From Monoplex corrugatus (lineage: Eukaryota; Mollusca; Gastropoda; Littorinimorpha; Ranellidae): a stretch of 64,000 nt of DNA. The first letter of the stretch is position 1. Every line of letters begins with the position of its first letter. Positions 13,686 through 24,854 of the stretch are shown here, piece by piece. The DNA is taken from the NCBI GenBank assembly GCA_030674185.1, contig JAPXFY010000018.1:49677737-49741736 (forward strand). Direction: 5' to 3'. Made by a program: the position numbers and the translations under genes. The notes under the pieces are model-generated. The model was given only the letters and a program-made list of their open reading frames with translations. It made no database searches and was not told the DNA's origin.

Positions 13686-14442
13686 GTCTCAGTCTGTAAC
13701 ACTGTCACACACACACACACACATGCACACGCACACATGCACATACACACACATATCTTGCATGAACTTTGCCACCAACATTGATTAAAAACTGTTATTT
13801 GTGAACAGGAACCTGGCAGCAATCCAGGACAGAGAAATATGCTGCTACTCCATATCTTGCAAGGAAAAAGAAAACATCGGTAAGCTACATCGTTTCTAGC
13901 TAGAATGATGACATTGGTCATCCACATGCCTTTGGTTGTAATTCTTTAATCTGTTGATGTATTTAGAAAATTGAATTAAAGTAGTAAGGTCAGCGACTGT
14001 CTTTTCATTGTGTTTTATGTTTCTTGAAAACATATTCATTTTTATTCATTCATGCAATAAACAAAAAAAAAAAGTAAGGTATATTTGATTCATTCCATGA
14101 TGTAACTTTACCTTATGCAGTTTGACTGGTGAAGACCATTGTGAAGCATTGGAAACATTTTTCAAAAGGAATAAATCAATTCTGATAATTTTTATTGTAT
14201 ATGATATAGCTTGTTGGCAGTATGTGAAAAATGAAATGCCATTTATCTGAACCAGGACAAAAACATGTTGATATGTTTGTGACATTTTAGAGATGAAGAT
14301 ATAATGTTAAAACAATAAACTGTTTAGAAGTAACTGCTGAAAAGGTTTAAAATGTTAACCACATTTTGTTCATAAGCACTGCTTCCTTTTTGCAGATATC
14401 ACCCTCCAGTGGTTGATCCAGCATTCCAAGTCTGGGCGTTAA
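4763..14442 (+). CDS. Arl8: Arl8 small GTPase, complete gene, six coding exons
   Basis: Arf-like GTPase 8 acts on lysosomes, recruiting effectors that link them to kinesin and tethering complexes (family knowledge). The spliced CDS joins 4763-4885, 10098-10178, 12783-12856, 13412-13573, 13809-13879 and 14396-14442: 558 nt, 185 residues plus TAA, against 186 in vertebrate ARL8B. Visible motifs: amphipathic N-terminus ([20 protein letters not shown]), P-loop GLQYSGKT at 27-34, switch-I Thr52, WDIGGQ at 70-75 with the switch-II Gln75, NKRD at 130-133 and SCK at 163-165. There is no Gly2, so no myristoylation. Family ARL8 proteins are instead N-acetylated, and Met-Phe is a NatC-type start. All five introns have GT-AG ends and keep frame. 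The sequence is nearly identical to vertebrate ARL8 as I remember it, so the identification is firm. No stop or frameshift was seen. Confidence 0.97.
5635..5757. mobile_element. Palindromic MITE, degraded copy
   Basis: Pieces of the same element as at 32.7 and 46.8 kb: CCTTTTGACTCCCA, TTTGACTTCCTCACCCT, then GCAGGAAGCTGGTGGATAGGGT. The left half of the inner palindrome is lost. Confidence 0.7.
7180..7289 (+). promoter_or_regulatory. CpG-rich candidate alternative first exon inside Arl8 intron 1
   Basis: A local CpG-rich patch (6890-7290, densest at 7190-7289) in otherwise CpG-poor DNA ends in a strong donor-like GAGCG|gtaagt at 7289/7290. The only ATG near the donor opens an eight-codon frame (MTKSTDQL, then stop), so if transcribed this would be 5' UTR or non-coding. 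It could be an alternative Arl8 promoter or the start of a nested transcript. Sequence alone cannot decide. Confidence 0.3.
8041..8232 (+). pseudogene. Exon-like block in Arl8 intron 1, interrupted frame
   Basis: A good acceptor (ttttacag) at 8040 is followed by a frame reading [20 protein letters not shown], then [15 protein letters not shown] and a TGA. After that TGA it stays open as [20 protein letters not shown] and on to TGA at 8230-8232. Composition is more protein-like than the surrounding intron. It may be a decayed exon or retrocopy, or an exon of a non-coding transcript starting at about 7.2 kb. I do not recognise the protein. Confidence 0.25.
10098..10178 (+). CDS. Arl8: Arl8 coding exon 2
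   Basis: 27 codons, [18 protein letters not shown] onward to TIK, carrying switch I (IPTVGFN). The acceptor is a T-rich tract ending cag|TCTGG and the donor is AAG|gtaatc. Phase 0 at both ends. Confidence 0.96.
10660..10740 (-). mobile_element. Fragment of minus-oriented retroposon family
   Basis: Carries the 3'-terminal block (plus strand: TAGCCCAGCCGACC...GAGCCATATATCAGG) seen in fuller copies at 31.0, 42.5, 52.8 and 61.7 kb. Confidence 0.55.
10890..11190 (+). mobile_element. SINE family A copy in Arl8 intron 2
   Basis: GGTGGGTAAAGGTTGGAGAT, then TTTTTCCATCTATTAGGTCA, GTGTGCAGACTTGCCAGT and GCTTGTTTATGGAACATGAA, in the same order as the copies at 33.0 kb (minus) and 38.6 kb. The tRNA-like head is eroded. 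Confidence 0.65.
11278..11590 (+). repeat. Diverged direct duplication
   Basis: Two copies of about 140 bp (11278-11420 and 11452-11590) share TTTTTCCAAAGTCA, TTGACTT..., GTGATRGT..., and TATTCTAATGATCTCCC-like ends. Function unknown; probably a dispersed repeat duplicated in place. Confidence 0.6.
11994..12112. repeat. CA / CAC microsatellite
   Basis: (CA)n to 12039, an interrupted CA run, then (CAC)n and CCACACCA repeats. Confidence 0.95.
12783..12856 (+). CDS. Arl8: Arl8 coding exon 3
   Basis: Encodes [20 protein letters not shown] and VNAI plus the first two bases of Val93. It carries the G3 motif WDIGGQ. Acceptor ttttag|TTATGG, donor ATTGT|gtaagt, phase 0 in and phase 2 out. Confidence 0.96.
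12857..13411 (+). other. Arl8 intron 3
   Basis: 555 bp of T-rich unique sequence between gtaagt and ggcag. No repeat or exon was recognised. Confidence 0.85.
13412..13573 (+). CDS. Arl8: Arl8 coding exon 4
   Basis: Begins with the last base of Val93, then [18 protein letters not shown] and on to the guanine-specificity motif NKRD. Acceptor ggcag|GTACATGG, donor AGAAT|gtgagt (phase 2). Confidence 0.96.
13639..13755. repeat. TC then CA microsatellites in Arl8 intron 4
   Basis: (TC)n at 13639-13687 and CA-rich 13708-13755, lying within the 235-bp intron 13574-13808. Confidence 0.9.
13809..13879 (+). CDS. Arl8: Arl8 coding exon 5
   Basis: Completes Met147, then [20 protein letters not shown] and ENI, including the SCK (G5) motif. 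Acceptor gaacag|GAACC, donor ATCG|gtaagc (phase 1). Confidence 0.96.
13880..14395 (+). other. Arl8 intron 5
   Basis: 516 bp of AT-rich unique sequence between gtaagc and tgcag. It holds nothing else recognisable. Confidence 0.85.
14396..14442 (+). CDS. Arl8: Arl8 coding exon 6 (C-terminus and stop)
   Basis: Completes Asp171, then [14 protein letters not shown] and TAA. Acceptor tttttgcag|ATATC. The C-terminal helix matches the family, but the end is SGR rather than the SRRS I recall for vertebrate ARL8B. Confidence 0.96.
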
Positions 14443-17400
14443 TAAGATTGAAAGACTGATACAAATTGTCTGTGGTGTTATTGTGAGTGACTGGACTGTG
14501 AGTGAACCAACGCTGGAGTGAACATGAGTACTGAACGCTTGTCATAAAAATAACTTGCAAACAGTGAGTGTGGTTTCAACACACTTACCGTTGTGGATGT
14601 TGAAGGAAAGCAGCAACACTGGGAATAGCTTCATTTTGGGACTAAGGATCTACCTTGGCTCAGATGTCTCCAGCATGATGGTTTTGTAATGCAGTTTTAT
14701 GTTGTAAGTGTGGAGGGCTTTAGTATGCTAGTGTTTTTCTTTGTGTATTTTTTTGTTGTTGTTTAATAAGATACTTCTAGTTATATTTCCTAATAATTTT
14801 TTCCCCTAAAGACGGATGGGGAGAGTTGATTTCATAATAGCTTTTTTTTTCCTGTAGAGGGATGGGGAGGATTGGTTTATATAGTCTTCTATAATTTTTT
14901 CTCTGACTGACTATTTTTGAGAGGAGGGAAAAGGTGTTGAGTGGTGTGGGAGGTGAAGCAGTGATTATAATAATGTAATCATTGTACCAGTATCAAGATG
15001 GACAGATGGAGTTTTTCATCCCATATGCAGGAGTGGTACTGAGGTAACTTTCCTTTGTTTGTTTTTTGTTTATTCTGTATTTCAGCTTCCATCAGCTATT
15101 TTTACAATACTTCTATTCTGGTTTCTGTTACAACATTACAGTGATAGAAGAGGTGTAATGGACACTGTGTCATAAGTCGTTAACAGTTTTTGGCGTCATG
15201 GCACCTCCTCCTTTATCTTTTTTGATACACATAGGTTAAAAAAAAAGTACTGTAAAGTTTTAATCTCAATTTATCGGGCAAGCTTTTGAAATTCATGAGC
15301 TTAGCAGGTGAGATGAGTATGAGATAGTCAATCAGCCTTTTTGCAGATAGTCTTTAGAAAGTACATGTAGTAAAGGGAAGTGGAATAGCCTTGTCTATTT
15401 TTCAGATTTTGATCAGTTGTAGAGTATCAGCCCCCCCCCCCCCCCCCCCCAAAAAAAAAAACCCCAATCAAACAAACAGTGTGTTTGGCCCCCAGTCCGT
15501 CCAGCTTTGAATAAGTACTTTGACTGTTCGCAGTCAGGGAAGATAAGGTAGTGGGGAAGACTAGATCAACACCGCATCCACAGTGTTGACCCAAAGAGAA
15601 GTTGAGGCCTCAATCACCTCACTAGTCCACAACCTGAGAGTTATGGGACAACCTTTTCCAACCTTATGTACGACAGAGGCAGTGTCAGAACCATTACTTC
15701 TGCCGTCTCAGGAGTTCATGCTTACATTTTCGTTTGTCAGATGAAATTACTTCCACATGATTTCTTTCCCTGCATGGTTAATTTTGGGTCATTTGTTTTA
15801 GGTTTTAAAGATCTGATAATATTTCATTCTGTCACATCTGCAGTGATGTCGATATAAGTTGATGGTTTGCAAGGTTGTTACGGTATGGTATATTTATTTC
15901 CACAATTGGATTTTATCTTGCTCTGTCTGTCCCAAGCCCTGCAATGAAGTTATCGGAAATATCAAAAACATGCATTATCTAAATTTATAATGATTTATTA
16001 TTTGAATATTCATAGTTAAGAATTTAATAATTGAAGATTATTAACTGATATTTAAGTTCAAGAACAAACTATGGGTTTAATATCAGACTATTATTAATGA
16101 TAAAAAGTATATTTGTGTGAACAAACCTTGCATTTATTGGACCAAAGTTGTACAGTTTGTTTCAGGCAAATTTTTTTTTCAGTAAGCCAACATTTAATCT
16201 GTAGTTAATTCCGGAACTATTTGATAGTGTTTTCAATTATTGTTCAGCTGGGAATTCGTTTTAAAGAAACAGTCCCAGTTTCATTTGAATACAATACTTT
16301 GTGTCACATTTGTTCTGCATTTTTATTCATAGGATGTTTTCTTGCTGAGCCCGTTTTGTGGGTATTTGTGTCTGTTATACGTATGCTTCTCTCAGAATTT
16401 TGTGCTGGCATTTTCATGGATTTTTGATGTACCTAATTTTGCTTCTGTACGTATGCATTATTCACACTGGATTATTTCTGCAACACTCAGACGCTTGATT
16501 AATTGAACATGATTTTGATAAAATCTTATTTTGTCATTCTGCAGTTACTGTCTTTTACATTTAAGTTCACTCTTTTTTTTTCTCGGTCACAGACTCGGAA
16601 ACACACTCTCACACACACACACACACATACAAGTATTTGTGAGTGCACATGTGTAGAAACAAGTACACATCCGATCATTCTCCTGCCTTTTCTTTTGCTT
16701 CTCATGCTTGCATAAGAAGACAGTTGCTCATGTACAAGGACATACTTTGATAAATGCACAGTACAGATTTAAAGAGCAAACTTTTTCTCTTTTGGAAATG
16801 GTAAATGTAACTTTATTGGCTTTGGCTTTAATTTGATTGGTTCTCAAAGAGTGGGATATATTTGTGGTGCTTCATCTTGATCTTTGATGGAGCAAATATG
16901 TAGATGAAATTGTTTGAATGAGTTGAAGCCTACATGTTACAATGACTTTACTTTTATTGGTGTTCCATCTTATACCTTACTATGTGGCATTACTGTTGCT
17001 GCACAGTAACACTTGATTAGTCATTTTGATTCCCAGAACACCACCAAACCTGGGTGTATTTGGTTGCCGTAACAGTTCCATGCGATTCACAGGGGTTATC
17101 ATGTTTGTTGTGAGAGAGACTGTACTGCTGCTGGATGTCTCTGGTGGAGCTCCTTTGTGCCCCTTGTCCTGCTTGTTCAGGACATTACCTGCCAAGCTCC
17201 TTTCTGATAACAATAATCTCAAAAGTAGTCTTATTCAGTAAATGAAGACCTAGTTATCCCATTGTCAGAGAAACAGCAACATCCACAACAATGCATCTGC
17301 AAAGTGGATGAGATTCATCTTTGGTCCCAGTCCTCTTAGCTGAGTAGGCCTACATACCTAGCTCTTTCCTTATTAGTTCAGGTTTGAGAAATTGCTTGAC

Positions 17401-20400
17401 CTTTTTTTTCTGGAAGTTCAAACCCACAACCTTCCTTCAACCTTCAGTCTGTGGCAACCACTTCTTTTTGATTTGTATCTCAACGAGTTTGACGCAGAAC
17501 ACAATTTTGTCCACTTATGCACTTGGTCTGAATATCAACTCCCATGACACATTTTGCTTGTCATTGCATGGTAGCTACTTCTTTTGTACAGATTTTTATA
17601 TTGTGTATTACTTTTCATTGCTTTGTGTTGTCATTTGATGAGAGTATATGTTACTGAATTGTATTCATGATACATTTTGTGCGAGTTTGAATGTGTGCAT
17701 GCGGGGTGTAAGCGTGCGTACAGCTTGGAAAAAATAAGAGATGCCTACGACGTAAGCTAGCTTGTATATACGTATGCATGATACTTTTAGTTTATGTGTT
17801 AAAAGAGTGAGCTTACATTTCTGTTGTATTAGGAATTAAGACTGCGTTTGCAGTCTCATGAGAATGTACAGGTGCATAGCAGGATCAATAGTATAATCCT
17901 ATTTCTTCACAACCATTTCGGAATATTACATTTCCAGTCTGCACCCAGTTTCTTGGTGTCAAAAGTAGACGAGTTGTGTTTATTTGCATTTGTATACCAA
18001 GTAGAGCATAACATTAGTTTTTTGTGTCTGTAGACATTCTGTGTGCTGTTGGGTTATGTCTCACTAAATTGTAAAATGCTGTTTCTCACTTTCGTGATTG
18101 TACATTTAGCTGTTTGGGCTGAAGCTGGTTAACAGTATCTGACTGTGAAGTTTGTGCATTTGTTGATTACTGTTTTGCCACCACTGTCATTATTTTATGC
18201 ATGCTTTTTTTTCTTCATTCTAACATGGTTTGTATGTAATGTGTAAGTGCCATTTTCTTCTCAAGCTGTCAGCTTTTCCCCTATCCAATCTCCCACACCT
18301 CCCTACCCTCACCCCTTCCAAGGGTAATGTTTTCTGTTTTATTGAGTGATAGATAAAAGATTTTGGCAGTTGTCAGATGTTTGTTTTGTTGACTTGTTAA
18401 CTGATTATGTTTATAAAGGTGTTGTGATCCCTGTGCTTTTTTTTTTTATCTTATTGCCAGTGCTTATTTTGGTTCATTTTGCCGTGATTATTTATGAGTA
18501 TCTGAGAGAGAGAATGTTTGAGAGAACTTCAAATCATGCATACTGCAATGCACTGTACAATGTGATCTGGTTTGTCTTAGATTCATGGGCTTGTGTGCAG
18601 GCATGTGATAGATTTTTCATCACGTTTTTAATTTCCAGTGACAGTAGAATACTAAGGACTGTGAGATTTGAACAAGGACTTCTGTACTTGCAACCACAAG
18701 AGCTAGTTTTGTGTTAGTGTTATCTGCCTACTCATTTATTTTTTTCATATTTTCTGTCATCTCTGAATATCTTTCTATTGGTTCATTCATGTACTTATTT
18801 CCAGAAACTTCCTCTTCTTCCCTAAGTCTACAAGATTGCAACTCCACAGGCTTTCACATAGTGACTTACCTCTGTATTTTGTTTCTGCCCTTGATGACTG
18901 AATATTTTGAATTTTTTATTTGATTGTTGCACAGTCAAGTGCAGTCATGTCATGAAAAAACATGTCCTTCTGCATCTGTATTGGAGTGTTCAGTGGTAAG
19001 AAGTTCAACTGCAAGCTGCCATTGCAGCCAAGGGCGTTTTCTTCATTTTGATTTTTGCAATTTGTTGTTGTTGTTGTTGTTGGCTGTTTTTCTCGTTAAT
19101 GAACATTTATGATGCTTAGATTTCATTAATATGTGTGTAGTTTATATGCAGATGTATCTGTTGTGCAGCTGATAAAGAAATACTGTATGTTTGTATGTCA
19201 GTTATGGTTAAAACAGTTTCCATAGAAGCCAGGAAATGAACTAGTGGTTAAATTATAATGCGGTGATAACAGTGCAGTGCTGATTTGTGATTTCTGCCCT
19301 GAGATATCAGAGGGCCTTGTAACTGCCTGGGCTATAGACAACATAAATCAGTTTACAGTTAGTTGTAGCTCTCTCCAAGTTGGTATGGACCTGTAAGGTC
19401 ATTTTTGCAGGGGGGAGGGGGGAGTGTCGTTTTTCAGACGGTGGTACAAGCATGGTATAACATACTTTTGTTTGTTCATTTTTCTGTGGAATGAGAGGTT
19501 TTGTGATTAGGAAGACTGGTGCATTTTTGATTACTGCTGGTTCTTGTTTTTGGTTGTGGAGGGAGGAGTCATCAAGAAAAAAGACTCATATTGAATGAAG
19601 TAGGTAAAATGGTATGAAAAGTCTCTTAATGAATAGTAACACACATCTTTAATCAGACAGGGTGTTGAGGGAAAAACAGATTGACTGGACAAGAGAGACG
19701 AGCTTCATTCATATGTGTTTCCCATCTCTTAGATATATTTGCTCCATAGACAGTGAGCTAATGCTTGGTAGTAGCACGGTTTGTAATACTTGGATATTCA
19801 TCATGTGTTGAAATCTCAGATATTCATGTGAGCCCCAAAGGGAATCAAAGTCTGCGTTTAGGATGCTATAGAGTACAAAATTCAAAATTAAGTGTAAAAA
19901 GAAAGGATGTGTAACCATAAGAAGATGGCACAAAATTTAAACTTTTTATAAAATATGAGGTTGTGTAAAATTATCTTGTTATTAAGTGTTTGCTGTTGAT
20001 AGTTGTTTCAGTACAGTACAAGTTGGTCTTAGATTGCACTTGGTGTCATTAAATGTCAACATCTGAGAATAACTTTGAACCATTAAAGGCAAAGTTAATG
20101 AAAAGGCCTGTGTACTTCAGAAATAATCAAAACAATGAATTTCTAAAGGACCCAAACTATATTTTCACCCGACAGTTTTGAATAACACTCTGCAAGGATA
20201 GCTGTATTGATTCTGTTATGTGGACGTAGGTTACACATTTTCCATGGACATGGTCATCTTACAGACTGACACAATAATATTGAGACTACTTTATTTTTTA
20301 TTTATTGTCCAACAGTGTACATTCTTGTATGCAAGTGTGTTGTGCTTGTGTCTGAGTAAAATATTTTATGTGTATGGGTGTGCAGATGTCGAATACTCAT

Positions 20401-20535
20401 TTTGGCACTACTAGGTTGTGTTACTTTTTGTTTGGTTCCGTTGTGGATTTTAATTTTTTTTTTTTTTGTGTGTTTTTTCTTGTACCCTTCAAATTGTCTT
20501 AGATATTAAATGATTAAAAAGTAACTGCCATTACT
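14443..20535 (+). other. Probable long Arl8 3' UTR
   Basis: About 6 kb after the Arl8 stop, with T well above A and G above C on the + strand throughout, nearly free of recognisable transposons, and no spliced coding exon found. I found no AATAAA, only ATTAAA variants, the last at 20505. A poly-C/poly-A tract lies at 15430-15462 and a (GTT)n run at 19063-19082. Open frames here (for example 18346-18717) start at non-ATG codons or are short, and look like chance. The UTR reading is inference from composition; part could be intergenic. Confidence 0.45.
15430..15462. repeat. Poly-C / poly-A tract
   Basis: A run of about 20 C followed by about 11 A. Probably a slippage product, possibly with assembly length error. 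Confidence 0.9.
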
Positions 20536-20567
20536 ACATATGTATGTGTTGTGTGTGTGTGTGTGTG
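20505..20567 (+). terminator. Candidate Arl8 polyadenylation site
   Basis: ATTAAA at 20505-20510 is followed 30-57 nt later by a GT-rich run (20541-20567) of the kind that serves as a GU-rich downstream element. The strand composition bias reverses just after this point, which supports an end of + transcription here. Cleavage would fall near 20525-20535. Confidence 0.4.
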
Positions 20568-20633
20568 AGAGAGGTCGAGGGAGGGGGAGAGAAAGATTAA
20601 ACAATATCACCAAAATATCATCATGAAAAGCAA

Positions 20634-20639
20634 TTTATT
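20634..20639 (-). terminator. Candidate distal poly(A) signal for the minus-strand unit
   Basis: AATAAA on the minus strand, at the left edge of the A/C-rich (+) domain, only about 125 bp from the + strand ATTAAA. If used by the gene at 37 kb, its 3' UTR would exceed 16 kb. A nearer signal (minus AATAAA at about 36946-36951) may be the main one. Confidence 0.25.
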
Positions 20640-20955
20640 CTAATGGGGGGAAAAACATGTTACCGGTACAAGAAAATATACAAATGACATGAATTCAAAT
20701 CTGTCCCAATGATTTCTTTTAAATGTAACACGTGCTCATGTGAAGACTAGGACAAACATAAAACATGCCCTGGTTATTTCAAAACTCTGTGTTTTGTACA
20801 GGCTGGTTTTTATGCACGATGTAAAAACTGATCATTTCCAGCATAGACAATTATAAACAGAAATAATGAACACCAGCAAATGAATTTGGACAAAGGAAAG
20901 TTGCCAGCTGACTACTGGTTGACCATAATTGATGGATTTGCCTTACTGATTGATC

Positions 20956-21175
20956 CCATAACTCTGACTCCCGCATCCTGTCCACCAGCATCCTGCATTG
21001 TCAACCATTCTAGCAAAGCAAAAAGTTAACCCTTTGACTCCCTCACCCTATCCACCAGCTTCCTGACTCCTTCACCCTGTCCATCAGCTTCCTGCAGGAA
21101 GCTGGTGGATAGGGTAAGAGTCAAAGGGTTAAGTTTTTGCAGTTGGTGGATAGGAAGTGGGAGTCAACGGGTTAA
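20956..21175. mobile_element. TTAA-flanked palindromic MITE, nested form
   Basis: The outer element begins TCTGACTCCCGCATCCTGTC and ends GAGTCAACGGGTTAA. Inside it sits an inner palindrome TTAACCCTTTGACTCC ... CTTCCTGCAGGAAGCTGG ... AGTCAAAGGGTTAA. This copy also has a partial duplication of the left inner arm (CACCCTATCCACCAGCTTCC repeated as CACCCTGTCCATCAGCTTCC). Confidence 0.8.
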
Positions 21176-21769
21176 CTTCCCCCTGAGCCATGGACTATCA
21201 TTCTCAACTTACTATCAAATATGGGAGCACTGCTAAGATTGAGGCTCAAAACCATCTAGCTGGATCATGAATGGGATCATATCTAAGATGGTTGCCACCT
21301 CCCCACAACACTTCCTTGGTGAAATGTAAAGAACAAAAAGGCAAGCCAAAATACAAGCTCAGGTTGTGGCCTGAGTAACCACGAATCTACCACAGCTTCT
21401 GGTTTGGGGCCAACTTTTATTTCTATTTCCTTGCATGCTCCTCAGTCAGTGTTTTAACTGTAAACCGAAAGTCCAAACCACAACCATAACCCATTACAAC
21501 AAAAACCTCAAAACATTGCCAAAATCTTAAAAAAGCAGCATTTTCCATCTGTCATTTAACAGCGTGCGAAGGAGTCAATCTTAACACAAGCTGCAATAAG
21601 GAGTGTGACTACAAAAGAGTCGTAGGAGTATGAAGCCAGAAGACCCAAAAATAAATAACAGTAAATGTAGAACCGTAAATGAACCAAAACTGCCATACAT
21701 GCATAAAGGACAAACTAACATACACGTTTATAGATACATGCCTCACAACCAAAGAACGATAACAACCAT
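21176..21769. other. Unique sequence
   Basis: A/C-rich on the + strand; no gene or repeat recognised. Confidence 0.6.
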
Positions 21770-23010
21770 TACACAGTAACATAATCATGGTTACTTAATG
21801 TACAGAGGCATAATCATGACTACTGACTGTATGGTGATAATAATCATGACTACTGAGTGTACAATGACAATCATGACTACTGAGTGTACAGTGACATAAT
21901 CATGACTACTGAATGTACAGTGACAATCATGACTACCGAGTGTACAGTCACATAATCATGACTACTGAATGTACAGTGACATAATCATGACTACAGAATG
22001 TACAGTGACATAATCATGACTACTGAATGTACAGTGACATAATCATGACTACTGAATGTACAGTGACATAATCATGACTACTGAATGTACAGTGACATAA
22101 TCATGACTACTGAATGTACAGTGACAATCATGACTACTGAATGTACAGTGACATAATCATGACTACTGAGTGTACAATGACATAATCATGACTACCGAGT
22201 GTACAGTGACATAATCATGACTACCGAGTGTACAATGACATAATCATGACTACCGAGTGTACAGTGACATAATCATGACTACCGAGTGTACAGTGACATA
22301 ATCATGAATACCGAGTGTACAGTGACATAATCATGACTACTGAATGTACAGTGACATAATCATGACTACTGAATGTACAGTGACATAATCATGACTACTG
22401 AATGTACAGTGACATAATCATGACTACTGAATGTACAGTGACATAATCATGACTACCGGTACTGAATGTACAGTGACAATCATGACTACTGAATGTACAG
22501 TGACATAATCATGACTACTGAGTGTACAATGACATAATCATGACTACCGAGTGTACAGTGACATAATCATGACTACCGAGTGTACAGTGACATAATCATG
22601 ACTACCGAGTGTACAGTGACATAATCATGAATACCGAGTGTACAGTGACATAATCATGACTACCGAGTGTACAGTGACATAATCATGACTACCGAGTGTA
22701 CAATGACATAATCATGACTACTGAGTGTACAGTGACATAATCATGACTACCGAGTGTACAATGACATAATCATGACTACCGAGTGTACAGTGACATAATC
22801 ATGACTACCGAGCATGTACAATGACATAATCATGACTACTCAGCACACAGTGAAATATAACCAAGGCTACTCGGCACACATCAACATAATCATGACCACT
22901 GAGTGTACAACGACATAATCATAACTACTAAACGTACAGTGACATAATCATGACAATAATGAGTGTACAGTGACATAATCATGACTACTAATGTACGGTG
23001 ACAATCATGG
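21770..23010. repeat. 29-bp satellite array
   Basis: About 43 copies of a unit close to ATAATCATGACTACTGAATG + TACAGTGAC. Each unit has two short palindromes (TCATGA and TGTACA). Some units are shorter (ACAATCATG start). Two variants, CTGAAT and CCGAGT, occur in blocks, and a block of about 350 bp is duplicated inside the array. Edges are diverged. It lies within the domain downstream of the 37 kb gene. Confidence 0.95.
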
Positions 23011-23145
23011 CTTCTGGAACTCTTGATCGATTCAGTTACACAATCATGCAAAGTAAACATTCCTTTCATGCAACTTCATTCAAGATAAATCACTGAACAG
23101 GTTGAACAGTTATCTCATAAGGGACACTCCTCTTTATGATCCTTT

Positions 23146-23343
23146 ATTTTTTTCCTGAAGAAAACATTTTCATAACAACAGTGATGTCTAGTCCAAATCA
23201 CAAACACGGCAAGTCAACTACCCAGTTCATTCTGACTGCTTACTTTTTTTTCCCTGAAGAAAACATTTTCATAACAATTGTGAACTCGAGTCCAAATCAT
23301 GACCACAGCAAACCAACCACCCAGTTCATTCTGACTGCTTACT
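23146..23343. repeat. 99-bp two-copy tandem duplication
   Basis: The units share CCTGAAGAAAACATTTTCAT, GTCCAAATCA and CCCAGTTCATTCTGACTGCT, offset 99 bp. An open frame across it (23136-23480) is a by-product. Confidence 0.85.
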
Positions 23344-23349
23344 ACTCTT

Positions 23350-24854
23350 CTACTTTCTCATCTTTCTGCCCCCCGTATTCCTTTCTCTCTCTTTCCATTA
23401 TATTCTGCTTCCACACAAAAGCTGACAAAAAAATTTACTTCTTTTTATCAACCAATGCTGTAAGATGTAGGCCTACATGATTTAAAAAAATACAGTTGTT
23501 TTCCCTCTTAACCAAGCTGTAGAATGGAAATAAAGAACATTACAAAATTTATGACAAGAGCTGACAGTCCTGTGTTATTAAAGTCAAAAACAAGTGTAAC
23601 GTTGCTGAATAATGTTAAGAATAATTCTTTCCCACAAGGATGAAAAATTACATCTACATTGCTACTGAGCAATCGATCATTAATCCTGGCTTTCTGTCAA
23701 TTACCATCGAATGGCACAATTTGTTGGCAAGATACACATAACAAATGAAACTGGAATTTACTCTCCTTTATTCCACTGCACTGTCACAATTGAAAAAAAA
23801 ACAACAACAACAACATGGACATGTCATTTGTCGAATACACTGATAAGCCCTTTATTCACAAATACTGTGAATTATCTCAACAACACTGTGAATTATCTCA
23901 ACAAACACAATAAGTTTCAGTAGCAGCTGTCTAGTTCAAGTATCATGTCAGATTGAAGACTTAACCACACACCCTGAAAAGTATAAATAACAATTACAAA
24001 CAAGCAAAATGAAAAACAAAGATCAAACAAACAAAAACTAAACAAACACACACAGCTGAGAAGTAAAACCACAAACATATGTAAGGATTTCAAGAATATG
24101 AAGGTTTGTAATCTAATACCATCCCTTTTTCGAAAAAACAAACAAACAACCCTTGACCAAATAAAAGCAGATAAAAACAAGTGTGCGTCAAAACAAACTC
24201 CACAACACCACCTCTGTATTACATTGCAAATTCTGACATATTTTCAAAACCAGCATAATGACAACAAACAAACAAAAACCCCCACCAAAAACATGATTAT
24301 CAACTATACCAAACTGAAACCCCTCAAGCACTGAACAAACCACAAATTCCCAGACAATTTCCTTTCTTTCTTCAACAACCTCGGACCCTCTTTCAACTCT
24401 AAATGAAAATATATACATATTGTACATAACGTATATAACTGTATCAATGTGTACTACACAAACACATGAGATGTACACAAAAGCATGAAGACAAATCTAA
24501 ATAAAGGCAGGGAGATGCTCTAAATCTAGGTGCAAACTATACGCACATTGGACATCAAGCACACACTAAAACCGTCCAACAAAATAGTCCGTCATTTAAA
24601 GCTTTGTCTTCATGTGTACATCAAGTACAATGTAAATCTGTAATGTTGTGCAAGTGGCAGTCCAAACGTTGACAGAAGAGCAAAGAACCATGATAAAGAC
24701 TAGCACACTTAACATGTGATAACTGTTTGCCCTGCTTAAAGAACACTTATATTCCACTTAGATGAACATGCTCCTCTCTTTTTTCTGAAAACATGTCTTA
24801 ATAACTACATTAGTACAAAAGAACAAACAAACACAATACGAAAAATTATCATTA
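23350..24854. other. Unique A/C-rich sequence
   Basis: No gene or known repeat seen. Abundant ACAAACAAACA-type runs (T/G-rich on the minus strand), consistent with UTR or intergenic sequence of a minus-strand unit. Confidence 0.5.

Noticed and set aside
18346..18717. A 123-residue hydrophobic open frame downstream of Arl8
   Set aside because: Starts at GTG, not ATG, and its hydrophobicity reflects T-rich composition of the probable 3' UTR.
21770..23010. A CRISPR-like array of 29-bp repeats
   Set aside because: Units are directly adjacent with no unique spacers, in an animal genome; it is a satellite.
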